Shown here in pieces: positions 7,405-13,550 of a DNA stretch of 13,550 bases; positions within the stretch are counted from its first letter, which is position 1, and every line of letters begins with the position of its first letter. The position numbers were made by a program, and so were the translations under genes. The notes beneath the pieces were generated by a model. The model saw nothing but the letters and a program-made list of their open reading frames with translations, did not search any database and was not told the origin of the DNA. Source of the DNA: JAEUNJ01 sp052035955. GTDB lineage: Bacteria > Pseudomonadota > Gammaproteobacteria > Burkholderiales > Rhodocyclaceae. The stretch lies in contig JBPOHD010000058.1 in the NCBI GenBank assembly GCA_052035955.1, forward strand, positions 1 through 13,550. The letters are read 5' to 3'.

Positions 7405-8199
7405 TCAGGCGGCCTTCCTGAGTTGCTTCCGGTAGAGGAAATCGAGGACGGCCGCGCGGCAGGCGGCGAACTCCCGGTCGCCGGCCAGGGCCAGGCGGTC
7501 GCGCGGTCGCGGGATGCCCACGGCCAGGATCTCGCCGATGGTCGCCGCCGGTCCGTTGGTCATCATGACGATGCGATTGGACAGGAGGACGGCCTCGTCC
7601 ACGTCGTGGGTCACCATGACGACGGTGGCGCCCGTCTTCTCCATCACGTTGGTCAACTCGTCCTGCAGGCTGGCCCGGGTGAGGGCGTCGAGGGCGCCGA
7701 AGGGCTCGTCCATGAGCAGGATCTTGGGTTCCATGGCGAAGGCCCGGGCAATGCCCACGCGCTGCTTCATTCCTCCCGAAACCTCGTGGGGGAACTTGTC
7801 CATGGCATGGCCCATATGCACCAGCTCGAGGGCCGCCCGCGTGCGCTCGCGCAGCGCCGCCTTCTTCTCGCGGCCGCCGAACACCCGTTCGACGCCGAGG
7901 AAGACGTTGTCGAAACAGCTCATCCAGGGCAGGAGGGAGTGGTTCTGGAAGACGACGGCCCGCTCGGGGCCCGGCCCGGCGATCTCGCGGCCGTCGCACA
8001 GAAGGACGCCCGTGGTGGGCCGCGTCAGGCCGGCGATCAGGTTGAGCAGGGTGCTCTTGCCGCATCCCGAATGGCCGATCAGTGAGACGACCTCGCCGGC
8101 CCGGATCTCCAGGTCGATGTCGCGCAGGGCCGTGAATCGGCCCTGCTTGGTGTCGAAGGTCTGGCCGACCCGTTCGATCTTGACGAGGGGCTTGTTCAT
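7405..8199 (-). CDS. nrtD: Nitrate ABC importer, ATP-binding subunit
   Basis: This 264-residue ATPase of the NrtD/SsuB/TauB class has Walker A GHSGCGKST (42-50), Q-loop Gln85, signature SGGMKQR (141-147), Walker B ILLMDEP (160-166) and switch His198 in VTHDVDEA. The stretches PGPERAVVFQNHSLLPW (76-92) and FDNVFLGVERVF are typical of nitrate-type ATPases. It is a plain ATPase like NrtD, without the solute-binding-like C-terminal extension found in cyanobacterial NrtC. It would energise nitrate (possibly nitrite) uptake from the cytoplasmic face. It follows nrtB by 27 bp with a GGAAAGGAAG ribosome-binding site, as the last gene of the nrtABD operon. Confidence 0.93.
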   Translation of the reverse strand: MNKPLVKIERVGQTFDTKQGRFTALRDIDLEIRAGEVVSLIGHSGCGKSTLLNLIAGLTRPTTGVLLCDGREIAGPGPERAVVFQNHSLLPWMSCFDNVFLGVERVFGGREKKAALRERTRAALELVHMGHAMDKFPHEVSGGMKQRVGIARAFAMEPKILLMDEPFGALDALTRASLQDELTNVMEKTGATVVMVTHDVDEAVLLSNRIVMMTNGPAATIGEILAVGIPRPRDRLALAGDREFAACRAAVLDFLYRKQLRKAA

Positions 8200-8226
8200 G
8201 GTGGCTTCCTTTCCGGTCGGACGGGA

Positions 8227-9147
8227 TCAACGGTTCTCGTAGGTGAATCGGCGGGCGAGCAGGAGCAGCATCTGCTCGAGGATCAGGCCGACGGCGCCGA
8301 TGACGAAGATGGCGATGACGATGTGCTCGACCTTGAGGTTGTTCCACTCGTCCCAGACCCAGAATCCGATGCCGACGCCGCCGGTCAGCATCTCGGCCGC
8401 GACGATGACCAGCCAGGCGGTGCCTATGGACAGGCGGATGCCGGTCAGCATGTAGGGCAACACGGCCGGGAACAGGATCCTGGTCACCACCTTCCACTCG
8501 GGAAGATTGAGCACCCGGGCCACGTTCAGGTAATCCTGGGGAACCCGCTGCACGCCCTGGGCGGTGTTGAGGATCATGGGCCAGATGGAGCAGATGAAGA
8601 TCGTCCAGGTGGCCGCCGGGTCCGCCTTCTTGAACACCAGCAGGCCGATGGGCAGCCAGGCCAGGGGAGACACCGGGCGCAGCAGGCTGATGACGGGTTC
8701 CAGCATTCCCGCCATGAAGCGGAAGCGCCCCAGCACGAAGCCCAGGGGAATGCCGACCAGGGCCGCGATGCCGAAGCCGATGCCGACCCGCTGCAGGGAG
8801 GAGAGCACGTTCCAGCCGATGCCCTGGTCGTTCGGGCCGTTGCGGTAGAAGGGATCGGAGAAGAGCTTGACGGCGGCCGCCCAGGTCTGGCCGGGGCCGG
8901 GGATGCTGCCGCTCTTGATGGCGACGAGGGCCCAGATGCCGACCAGCAGGGCGATGCCGAACACGGGCGGGATGACGGCCATCGCCACCTCGCGGCCGCG
9001 GCGCCGCCATTCGGCCGCCGCGGAATCCTGCGGCGGCACCTCGGGAGAACCGATGGCAGCGGCCTCGCCTGCCGGCGGGGCGACCGGTACGGGATCGGGA
9101 TCGGCGACCACGGTGGCCGCCGGCTTCAATGCGATGACGCTGCTCAT
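8227..9147 (-). CDS. nrtB: Nitrate ABC importer, permease subunit
   Basis: This 306-residue inner-membrane permease of the NrtB/SsuC family begins with a Pro/Ala-rich cytoplasmic tail of about 50 residues. Roughly six membrane helices follow, near 53-75, 118-140, 146-172, 178-198, 238-258 and 274-297. The ATPase-docking (EAA-type) loop is NVARVLNLPEWKVVTRILFP (208-227). Family-typical stretches are LRPVSPLAWLPIGLLVFK and EMLTGGVGIGFWVWDEWN. It forms the channel between NrtA and NrtD. GGAG upstream of ATG 9147 and the 25-bp gap after nrtA show it is the second gene of the operon. Nitrate is favoured as substrate over sulfonates or cyanate by these motifs and by the regulatory leader. Confidence 0.93.
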   Translation of the reverse strand: MSSVIALKPAATVVADPDPVPVAPPAGEAAAIGSPEVPPQDSAAAEWRRRGREVAMAVIPPVFGIALLVGIWALVAIKSGSIPGPGQTWAAAVKLFSDPFYRNGPNDQGIGWNVLSSLQRVGIGFGIAALVGIPLGFVLGRFRFMAGMLEPVISLLRPVSPLAWLPIGLLVFKKADPAATWTIFICSIWPMILNTAQGVQRVPQDYLNVARVLNLPEWKVVTRILFPAVLPYMLTGIRLSIGTAWLVIVAAEMLTGGVGIGFWVWDEWNNLKVEHIVIAIFVIGAVGLILEQMLLLLARRFTYENR

Positions 9148-9172
9148 GGCTGTTCTCCTGTTTGCCGCGCGC

Positions 9173-10450
9173 TCAGGCCGCGGCGACCTTGAAGGACGCG
9201 GCGTACTTCTTCGGATCCTTGCCGTCCCAGGTGACGCCGTCGATGAACTTGTGGCTGCGCATCTCGCCCTTCGGCAAGGGAACGCCCGCCGCTTCGGCGG
9301 CCTGCCGGTAGATGTCGATGCGATTGACCTTCCGGGCCACGGCCAGGTAGTCGGGCTCCTCCTTGACGAGGCCCCATCGCCGGTGCTGGGTCATGAACCA
9401 CATGCCGTCCGACAGGTAGGGAAAGTTCACCGCGCCGTCGTTGAAGAACTTCATCTGGTTCTTGTCGTCCCAGCTCTTGCCCAGGCCGTTCTTGTAGCGG
9501 CCGAGCAGGCGCTCCTGGATGACGTCCATGTCCGTGTTGACGTAGGCCTTCTGGGCAATGGTCTCGGCGGTCTTGAAGATGTTCGACTTCGAGGCGTCGA
9601 TCCAGCGCCCGGCCTCCAGCACGGCGGCCGTCATGGCGCGGGCCGTGTTCGGATATTTCTGGACGAATTCGGCGGTGGTGCCGAGGACCTTCTCGGGGTG
9701 GTCGACCCAGATGTCCTGGGTGGTGACGGCGGTGAAGCCGATGTTGTCCACGATGGCCCGGTTGTTCCAGGGTTCGCCGACGCAGTAGCCGTCCATGTTG
9801 CCGACCCGCATGTTGGCCACCATCTGGGGCGGCGGCACGGTGATGACCTTGACGTCCCGCATCGGGTTGATGCCATGGGCGGCCAGCCAGTAGTAGAGCC
9901 ACATGGCATGGGTGCCGGTGGGGAAGGTCTGGGCGAAGGTGTACTCGCGCTCCTTCCTGGCGATCAGCTTCGCCAGGCCGGCGCCGTCGGTGGCGCCCTT
10001 GTCGCGGAGCTGGTTGGACAGGGTGATGGCCTGGCCGTTGTTGTTTATGGTCATCAGGACCGCCATGTCCTTCTTGGGCCCGCCGATGCCCAATTGGACC
10101 CCGTAGACCAGGCCGTAGAGCACGTGGGCGGCGTCCAGTTCGCCATTGACCAGCTTGTCGCGGACGGCCGCCCAGGAGGCCTCCTTGGAAGCAATGATCT
10201 TGATGCCGTACTTCTCGTCGAACTTGTTCACGGCGGCCATGACGACGGAGGCGCAGTCGGTCAGGGGGATGAAGCCGATGCGGACCTCCTTCTTCTCGGG
10301 CGCATCGGAGCCGGCGGCCCAGGCGCCGCTTCTCGTGCCGGGGGGCACCATGGCCATCAGGCCCGCGCCGGCGACGAGGCCGGTCGCACCGCGAAGGAAC
10401 TCGCGACGGCCGGCGTCGGCCGGCATGGCAAGGGGGTTGTTCTTGTCCAT
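9173..10450 (-). CDS. nrtA: Nitrate ABC importer, Tat-exported substrate-binding protein
   Basis: This 425-residue solute-binding protein is of the NrtA/CmpA group. The N-terminus carries a twin-arginine signal, GRREFLRG (14-21), then a hydrophobic stretch and a likely cleavage site at AWA-A near 46, so it is exported folded through Tat. Family motifs include IGFIPLTDCASVV, the TFPTGTHAMWLYYWLAAHG segment (its His is a likely oxyanion ligand by analogy with NrtA) and YCVGEPWNNRA. No Cys for lipid anchoring is obvious at the cleavage site. The ATG at 10450 is preferred over TTG 10462 because GGAG lies six bases before it and within the longer reading. Transcription must pass a sigma-54 promoter and an ANTAR-controlled terminator. 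The substrate is nitrate or nitrite, with nitrate most likely. Confidence 0.93.
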   Translation of the reverse strand: MDKNNPLAMPADAGRREFLRGATGLVAGAGLMAMVPPGTRSGAWAAGSDAPEKKEVRIGFIPLTDCASVVMAAVNKFDEKYGIKIIASKEASWAAVRDKLVNGELDAAHVLYGLVYGVQLGIGGPKKDMAVLMTINNNGQAITLSNQLRDKGATDGAGLAKLIARKEREYTFAQTFPTGTHAMWLYYWLAAHGINPMRDVKVITVPPPQMVANMRVGNMDGYCVGEPWNNRAIVDNIGFTAVTTQDIWVDHPEKVLGTTAEFVQKYPNTARAMTAAVLEAGRWIDASKSNIFKTAETIAQKAYVNTDMDVIQERLLGRYKNGLGKSWDDKNQMKFFNDGAVNFPYLSDGMWFMTQHRRWGLVKEEPDYLAVARKVNRIDIYRQAAEAAGVPLPKGEMRSHKFIDGVTWDGKDPKKYAASFKVAAA

Positions 10451-10475
10451 TTCACGCTCCAATCTCCGTCAAGGC

Positions 10476-10537
10476 AAAAAAAAAATCGGCGTCTCCGCCC
10501 CGCAGATGGCTCGTGGCCTCTGCGGGGCAGGACGCCG
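10476..10537 (-). terminator. Leader intrinsic terminator upstream of nrtA
   Basis: On the minus strand CGGCGTC (10537-10531) pairs with GACGCCG (10493-10487), and GCCCCGCAGA (10528-10519) pairs with TCTGCGGGGC (10506-10497). Only a small irregularity separates the two stems, and the loop is 12 nt (10518-10507). The stem is followed by A and then ten Ts (10485-10476). This is a strong intrinsic terminator sitting 25 bp before the nrtA ATG, where it would cut off nrtABD expression unless prevented. Its 5' arm overlaps the second ANTAR hairpin, so the two cannot form together. Confidence 0.93.
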
Positions 10538-10546
10538 TTGTCCCGC
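10527..10546 (-). promoter_or_regulatory. ANTAR target hairpin P2 (antiterminator)
   Basis: The minus-strand RNA folds GCGGGAC (10546-10540) with GTCCTGC (10533-10527), seven pairs including one G-U, around hexaloop AACGGC (10539-10534). Loop A1 and G4 are the residues ANTAR proteins recognise. The 3' arm is also the base of the downstream terminator, so forming P2, stabilised by NasT, would prevent termination. It lies 8 nt after P1, as in known two-hairpin ANTAR leaders. Confidence 0.85.
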
Positions 10547-10554
10547 GACAAATA

Positions 10555-10577
10555 CGCTGACCGCCCTTGGTCTTGCG
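10555..10577 (-). promoter_or_regulatory. ANTAR target hairpin P1
   Basis: The minus-strand RNA folds GACC (10572-10569) with GGTC (10562-10559) around hexaloop AAGGGC (10568-10563). The stem is extended by CGC (10577-10575) with GCG (10557-10555) across a small AA/A internal loop. The loop has A1 and G4 and matches the P2 loop at five of six positions. It begins about 3 nt after the predicted sigma-54 start site. Confidence 0.82.
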
Positions 10578-10590
10578 TTGACTTCTGCTT

Positions 10591-10606
10591 AGCAACCCCT
10601 GTGCCA
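10591..10606 (-). promoter_or_regulatory. Sigma-54 promoter of nrtABD (-24/-12)
   Basis: The minus strand reads TGGCAC, AGGGG, TTGCT, a full match to the sigma-54 consensus with the required spacing between GG (-24) and GC (-12). Transcription should begin near 10580, giving a leader of about 130 nt that carries P1, P2 and the terminator. Expression would need an enhancer-binding activator, NtrC being the natural candidate. Confidence 0.9.
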
Positions 10607-10635
10607 TTGCCGGCACCAGGGCGATGCTGCTTGTG

Positions 10636-10648
10636 GATCAATGGCTTG
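10636..10648 (+). promoter_or_regulatory. Candidate IHF binding site
   Basis: GATCAATGGCTTG fits the IHF consensus WATCAA-N4-TTR at every fixed position except the first base. It lies at about -56 to -68, between the enhancer and the sigma-54 promoter, where IHF normally bends DNA to bring NtrC to the polymerase. One such match can occur by chance, but the placement is apt. Confidence 0.55.
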
Positions 10649-10684
10649 GAGACCGCTCCGGGACCATCGAGCCCCGCCGGGCAT

Positions 10685-10701
10685 CGCACTATTGCGGTGC
10701 A
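10685..10701 (-). promoter_or_regulatory. Candidate NtrC enhancer (UAS)
   Basis: The minus strand shows TGCACC, GCAAT, AGTGCG. Against the NtrC consensus GCACC-N5-GGTGC it matches nine of ten arm bases. The centre is about 113 bp upstream of the predicted start, close to the usual NtrC distance. A second, looser site lies about 33 bp further upstream (10717-10736). Confidence 0.7.
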
Positions 10702-10716
10702 ATATCCGACGCAGGC

Positions 10717-10736
10717 GCACCAAGGACAGGCGGTGC
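10717..10736 (-). repeat. Inverted repeat GCACC-N10-GGTGC, possible second NtrC half-sites
   Basis: Perfect NtrC-type half-sites GCACC (10736-10732) and GGTGC (10721-10717) face each other, but with 10 rather than 5 bases between them. The centre is about 146 bp upstream of the predicted nrtA start and about three helical turns from the better site. The arms could serve as weak half-sites for NtrC or may be coincidental. Confidence 0.4.
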
Positions 10737-10741
10737 CGGAA

Positions 10742-11317
10742 TCAGAGCAGCAGCTTGGCCATGTCGATGACGGTCCTGGCGACCTCTGCGAGGGGCTGTC
10801 CGCGATCCATGGCCAGTTTGCGCAGGGCCTTGTAGGCGGCATCCTCGTCCAGGTCGCGGGCCTTCATCAGGACCCCTTTGGCGCGATCGACGAGGATGCG
10901 GTCGGAGAGCTTGCGTGTCGCATCGTCGCGTTCCCGCCGAAGCTCCTGATACTCCTCGAAGCGGGCGATGGCCACCTGGATCACCGGCTGGATGCGCTGG
11001 GCCGCCAGACCGTCCACGATGTAGGCGGAGACGCCGGCTTTCATGGCCTTGCGGATCATGGCCGAGTCGCCCTTGCGGGAGAACATGATGACCGGACGCG
11101 GCATGGCCTCGTTGACGACGGCCAGGTGTTCCAGGGTGTCGCGCGTCGGCGAATCGGTGCCGATCAGGATGATGTCGGGGCGCAGGGCTTCGACGCGCCC
11201 GGGCAGATCCAGGGCGGAAGGCAGCAGGGCGGCGACCCGATGGCCGGCCAGGGCCAGCCCGGCGCAGATTTCCCCGGCCCGGGATTCGGAATCGTCGATG
11301 ACCAGCACATTCAGCAA
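10742..11317 (-). CDS. nasT: ANTAR-domain antiterminator, NasT-type response regulator
   Basis: This 191-residue protein has an N-terminal receiver-like domain (1-about 120, acidic pair Asp8-Asp9) and a C-terminal ANTAR RNA-binding domain (about 132-191) with DRAKGVLMKARDLDEDAAYKALRK. The signatures SPTRDTLEHLA, RPVIMFSRKGDSAMI and KAGVSAYIVDGL are those of NasT. It binds paired hairpins in nitrate-assimilation leaders to stop premature termination; exactly such a leader lies directly downstream. The start is TTG 11317, because GGAGGG sits seven bases upstream and the receiver begins at once; a TTG at 11347 gives an extra, unconserved ten residues. At the phospho-acceptor position (LIGTDSP, residue 53) there is Gly, and the usual receiver Lys is missing, so control by phosphorylation is unlikely. 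No nasS lies next to it. Confidence 0.92.
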   Translation of the reverse strand: MLNVLVIDDSESRAGEICAGLALAGHRVAALLPSALDLPGRVEALRPDIILIGTDSPTRDTLEHLAVVNEAMPRPVIMFSRKGDSAMIRKAMKAGVSAYIVDGLAAQRIQPVIQVAIARFEEYQELRRERDDATRKLSDRILVDRAKGVLMKARDLDEDAAYKALRKLAMDRGQPLAEVARTVIDMAKLLL

Positions 11318-11323
11318 TGGGAA

Positions 11324-11329
11324 CCCTCC
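11324..11329 (-). promoter_or_regulatory. Ribosome-binding site deciding the TTG start of nasT
   Basis: GGAGGG on the minus strand, six bases before TTG 11317, is a near-perfect Shine-Dalgarno. It lies inside the alternative longer reading from TTG 11347, which has no comparable site and would add a tail not expected before a receiver beta strand. Confidence 0.75.
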
Positions 11330-11350
11330 ATGACGCGGAGGGTGCAAGAA

Positions 11351-12934
11351 CTAGGCCAGGCAATCCACCAGCAGCAGTGAAACGTCGTCGTGGGGCACGG
11401 AGTCGGCCATGTAGGACGCCAGCGCACCGCGTACCGCGGCCAGGCGCTGGCCGGAGGCCGCCATGGAGAGGGTTTTCTCCAGGCGCCCGGAACCGAACGG
11501 CTCGCCACCGGCATCGGTTGCCTCCACCAGGCCGTCCGAGTAGAGGGCGAACTGGAATTCGCCCTGGAGGTCGACCACGTCCGGCGGATCGACCTCCGTC
11601 TCGGCGATCCCGAGCGGCAGGTGCCGCGAGGGAATGCGGGTCACCACCTGCCCGGCCGGGTCGAGTACCAGGACATCGGTCATGCCGGCCACCCAGACAT
11701 GGGCCTTGCGGGCGACCGCATCGACGCATAGCAGGGTGGCCGCCACGAATCGGCCCTTGGGAACCGACTCGGCGACCTTGCGGTCGAGCTCGCGGGCGAT
11801 CTCGACCAGGGGCAAGCCTCGCGGCGCCATGGCGTAAAACACCGCCAGGGTCGGCAGCGCGCTGATGGCGGCGGCCAGGCCGTGGCCCGTCGCGTCGGCC
11901 AGCATGGCATAGAGCCGCCCGTCCGCGGCGCGGGCAGCGGCCACCACGTCACCGCTGAAATTGGCCGCCGGCAGCATCCACTGGTGCACCGCCGGATCAT
12001 CGAGCTCGGGGCGCTCTATCTGCCGCCGCAGGATGGTGTGAGCGAGCGCGTTCTCCTGTTCCTGGCGGTCGTAGTAGTCCTGCAACTGCTCCCGGTAGCT
12101 GCGCTCCCGCTCCTCGGCGGCCTTTCGCTGCGTGATGTCGCGGATGATGCCGACGAAATTGCGCCCCTCGGCCAGATGGACCTCGCTGACGCTGAGGTCG
12201 ATCGGGAACACGGTGCCATCCTTGCGGCGCCCGGACAATTGCCGGCCGCCGGAGCCGATGATGCGCGCCTCGCCGGTGGCCAGGTAGCGCCTGATGTAAT
12301 CGTCATGGCGCGAGGCATCCGGCTCGTCGGTGAGCACCGCGACGTTGCGCCCGACCAGTTCCTCCACGCCATAGCCGAACATGGGCTCGGTCGCCGTATT
12401 GCAGGTCTGGATGATGCCCCGCTCGTCGATCACGATCAGGGCGTCCATGAGGCTGTCGCCGATCACCTGCATGCGGCGCCGGTTTTCCTCCATGCGCCGC
12501 TGGAAGCGGACGGCCCGGGTCACCGAGCGGAGCTTGGCGTCGAGGATGGTGAAGTTGATCGGCTTGGGCAGGTAGTCGTCGCCGCCCGCTTCGAGGCCGG
12601 CGACCAGGTTCTCCTCCTTGTCGAGCGCGGAGAGGAAGACCACCGGTACCCAGCGGTCGCCGGAATTCGCCTTGATGCGGCGGGTCGCCTCGTAGCCGTC
12701 CATGACCGGCATCATCACGTCCATGAGGACGATGTCGGGCTGGGTGGCGGCAAACCGGTCCACGCCTTCGGCACCGTTTTCGGCGAGCAGGACCTCGAAT
12801 CCCAGGCGCTGCAGGAAGACCTTCAGGACCTGCCGGTTGGCGGCGGAATCGTCCACCGCCAGGACCCGCAGCGCCGCCTCCTCGGTCGGGCTGTCGAGGG
12901 TCTTCCCGAAGCCGGACTGGAAGTTGGCGACCAT
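11351..12934 (-). CDS. Receiver-PAS-SpoIIE (RsbU-type) PP2C serine phosphatase
   Basis: This 527-residue soluble response regulator has a receiver domain at about 22-140 (acidic Asp28-Asp29, phospho-acceptor Asp72 in LMDVMMPVMDG, Ser102, Lys124 in LPKP). A PAS domain at about 152-270 ends in VGIIRDITQRK and is followed by a coiled coil at about 270-305. The SpoIIE-type PP2C domain runs from about 315 to the end, with metal ligands in SGDVV (Asp329) and LADATGHG (Asp347) and a terminal HDDVSLLLVD. The receiver and phosphatase keep their active residues. Such proteins dephosphorylate STAS anti-anti-sigma proteins in partner switches. The ATG overlaps the upstream TGA (TGATG), which fixes the start and couples it to the REC-HATPase gene; nasT begins 33 bp downstream. 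No STAS protein is in view. Confidence 0.93.
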   Translation of the reverse strand: MVANFQSGFGKTLDSPTEEAALRVLAVDDSAANRQVLKVFLQRLGFEVLLAENGAEGVDRFAATQPDIVLMDVMMPVMDGYEATRRIKANSGDRWVPVVFLSALDKEENLVAGLEAGGDDYLPKPINFTILDAKLRSVTRAVRFQRRMEENRRRMQVIGDSLMDALIVIDERGIIQTCNTATEPMFGYGVEELVGRNVAVLTDEPDASRHDDYIRRYLATGEARIIGSGGRQLSGRRKDGTVFPIDLSVSEVHLAEGRNFVGIIRDITQRKAAEERERSYREQLQDYYDRQEQENALAHTILRRQIERPELDDPAVHQWMLPAANFSGDVVAAARAADGRLYAMLADATGHGLAAAISALPTLAVFYAMAPRGLPLVEIARELDRKVAESVPKGRFVAATLLCVDAVARKAHVWVAGMTDVLVLDPAGQVVTRIPSRHLPLGIAETEVDPPDVVDLQGEFQFALYSDGLVEATDAGGEPFGSGRLEKTLSMAASGQRLAAVRGALASYMADSVPHDDVSLLLVDCLA

Positions 12935-13550
12935 CAGAAACCGCCCGGGAGGTCGACGGCGGCCACGACCACGTTGCCGGGCGCCCGGTACTCGAGCGAC
13001 GCGAAAGCCAGCCGACGGGCCATGGCAATGCCCCTGCCGTTGGGATCGGTGGCCCGCTCGGCGTCGAAATCCAGGTAGGCGTTCCAGTCGAAACCGCTGC
13101 CCTGGTCGGTGATCGTGAAGACGATCCTCCCCGGCTTGCGGTCGAACTCAACGGTGGCCCGCCGGGTGCCGAGGACCGGGTCGGCGAGGCGATCGGCGAT
13201 CTCGCGCTCCCAGGCGTCCTCCTTCTTCAACCGGGACTTCTCGGCGTAGGTGATGGCCAGGTTGCCATGTTCCACCGCGTTGAAGAACAGTTCGGAGAGG
13301 CCCATGGCCGCCAGGTCGCGAACCGGACAAAGGGCGGCCAGCAGGCCGGCGACCGCTTCGGCTTCGGCCAGGGTGCGGAAGGCAAATTCGCCTCGAACGG
13401 CCAACCGCAGGGCGTCGGCGTGGGCCGCGGCGAGGCGCAGCACCCCGGCCTGCTCGGCCACCTCGGCCAGCGCCGCGCGGCCGCTGGCCGCCCGCGCGTC
13501 GGGCGCGTTTGGCGTCGTCAGGGAGGAAAAGGCGCCCGCCGCGATGCCCG
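12934..13550 (-). CDS. Receiver-HATPase fusion protein, C-terminal part (5' end beyond window)
   Basis: The frame is open to the right edge with no stop, giving 204 visible residues, so a GTG at 13461 is probably internal. The first visible residues, GIAAGAFSSLTTP, resemble the end of a receiver domain (AGA..YLTKP), here with the usual Lys replaced by Thr. The rest is a HATPase_c_2 domain: N box GLSELFFNAVEHGNL (about 83-97), G1 DQGSGFDW (148-155) and G2 PNGRGIAMAR (169-178). The YAEKSRL and FASLEYRAPGN stretches are typical of response regulators fused to an RsbW-like ATPase. It likely acts as a serine kinase or binder of a STAS protein, opposite the phosphatase whose gene is coupled to it by TGATG. 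The HATPase call is strong; the receiver part is inferred from about 13 residues. Confidence 0.82.
   Translation of the reverse strand, partial: GIAAGAFSSLTTPNAPDARAASGRAALAEVAEQAGVLRLAAAHADALRLAVRGEFAFRTLAEAEAVAGLLAALCPVRDLAAMGLSELFFNAVEHGNLAITYAEKSRLKKEDAWEREIADRLADPVLGTRRATVEFDRKPGRIVFTITDQGSGFDWNAYLDFDAERATDPNGRGIAMARRLAFASLEYRAPGNVVVAAVDLPGGF

Noticed and set aside
9173..10450. Reading nrtA as the NasS sensor
   Set aside because: It has a clear twin-arginine export signal and is followed by nrtB and nrtD, so it is the transporter's binding protein.
10547..10550. Alternative hairpin TTGTC/GACAA with loop GCGG in the nrtA leader
   Set aside because: It is possible by pairing (10551-10538), but the loop lacks the ANTAR A1/G4 pattern and it excludes the better 7-bp P2 stem.
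8867..11380. An 837-codon + strand frame across nrtB, nrtA, the leader and nasT
   Set aside because: It runs antisense to recognised genes and through the regulatory region, and has no recognisable domain.
11882..13078. A 398-codon + strand frame opposite the SpoIIE phosphatase
   Set aside because: It is the shadow of a strong coding frame, with no motif of its own.

Overview
The window is GC-rich, tightly packed bacterial chromosome. It looks like a betaproteobacterium, perhaps Rhodocyclales-like. That guess rests on the FKBP and nitrate-transporter sequence style and on sigma-54/NtrC/NasT nitrogen control; no rRNA or other marker confirms it. Two genes are cut by the edges: a TerC-type membrane protein on the left and a receiver-HATPase protein on the right. 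I saw no tRNA, rRNA, CRISPR array, insertion sequence or integrase. The longest non-coding stretch is 291 bp (10451-10741), and it is full of regulatory signals.

Layout. 1-242 (+): the end of a TerC-family protein. 243-362: a convergent gap with GC-rich hairpins. 363-1422 (-): a secreted FecR-domain protein followed after one base by a small OmpA-like protein. Divergent from these, 1454-1876 (+) is a stand-alone RsbW-type HATPase. 1869-7296 (-) is a probable five-gene operon with a TATAAT box just upstream: DUF4202 protein, two tandem paralogous 3-hydroxyisobutyrate/tartronate-semialdehyde-type dehydrogenases, a PAS-PAS-PAS-GGDEF-EAL protein coupled by an ATGA overlap, and an FKBP-type prolyl isomerase. 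7405-10450 (-) is the nitrate ABC importer nrtA-nrtB-nrtD. 10742-13550 (-) is a signalling operon: REC-HATPase (partial), REC-PAS-SpoIIE phosphatase (TGATG overlap), then the ANTAR antiterminator nasT.

The best-resolved system is the control region of nrtA. In order of transcription it holds: an NtrC-like enhancer about 113 bp upstream of the predicted start; a near-consensus IHF site; a consensus sigma-54 -24/-12 promoter; two small RNA hairpins whose hexaloops (AAGGGC and AACGGC) both carry the A1/G4 signature of ANTAR targets; and a strong intrinsic terminator with ten Ts that competes with the second hairpin. The antiterminator expected to read it, NasT, is encoded immediately upstream. 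Nitrogen limitation (NtrC) would start transcription, and nitrate (NasT) would let it pass the terminator.

Two things depart from the usual picture. No signal-peptide-less NasS sensor lies beside nasT; its neighbours are instead a receiver-controlled PP2C phosphatase and a receiver-HATPase, the parts of a partner-switching pathway. The usual phospho-acceptor position of NasT also appears to be Gly. The strongest candidate for an undescribed arrangement is therefore the linkage of a partner-switch module to nitrate antitermination. A second is the DUF4202/dehydrogenase/c-di-GMP operon directly behind the nitrate importer.
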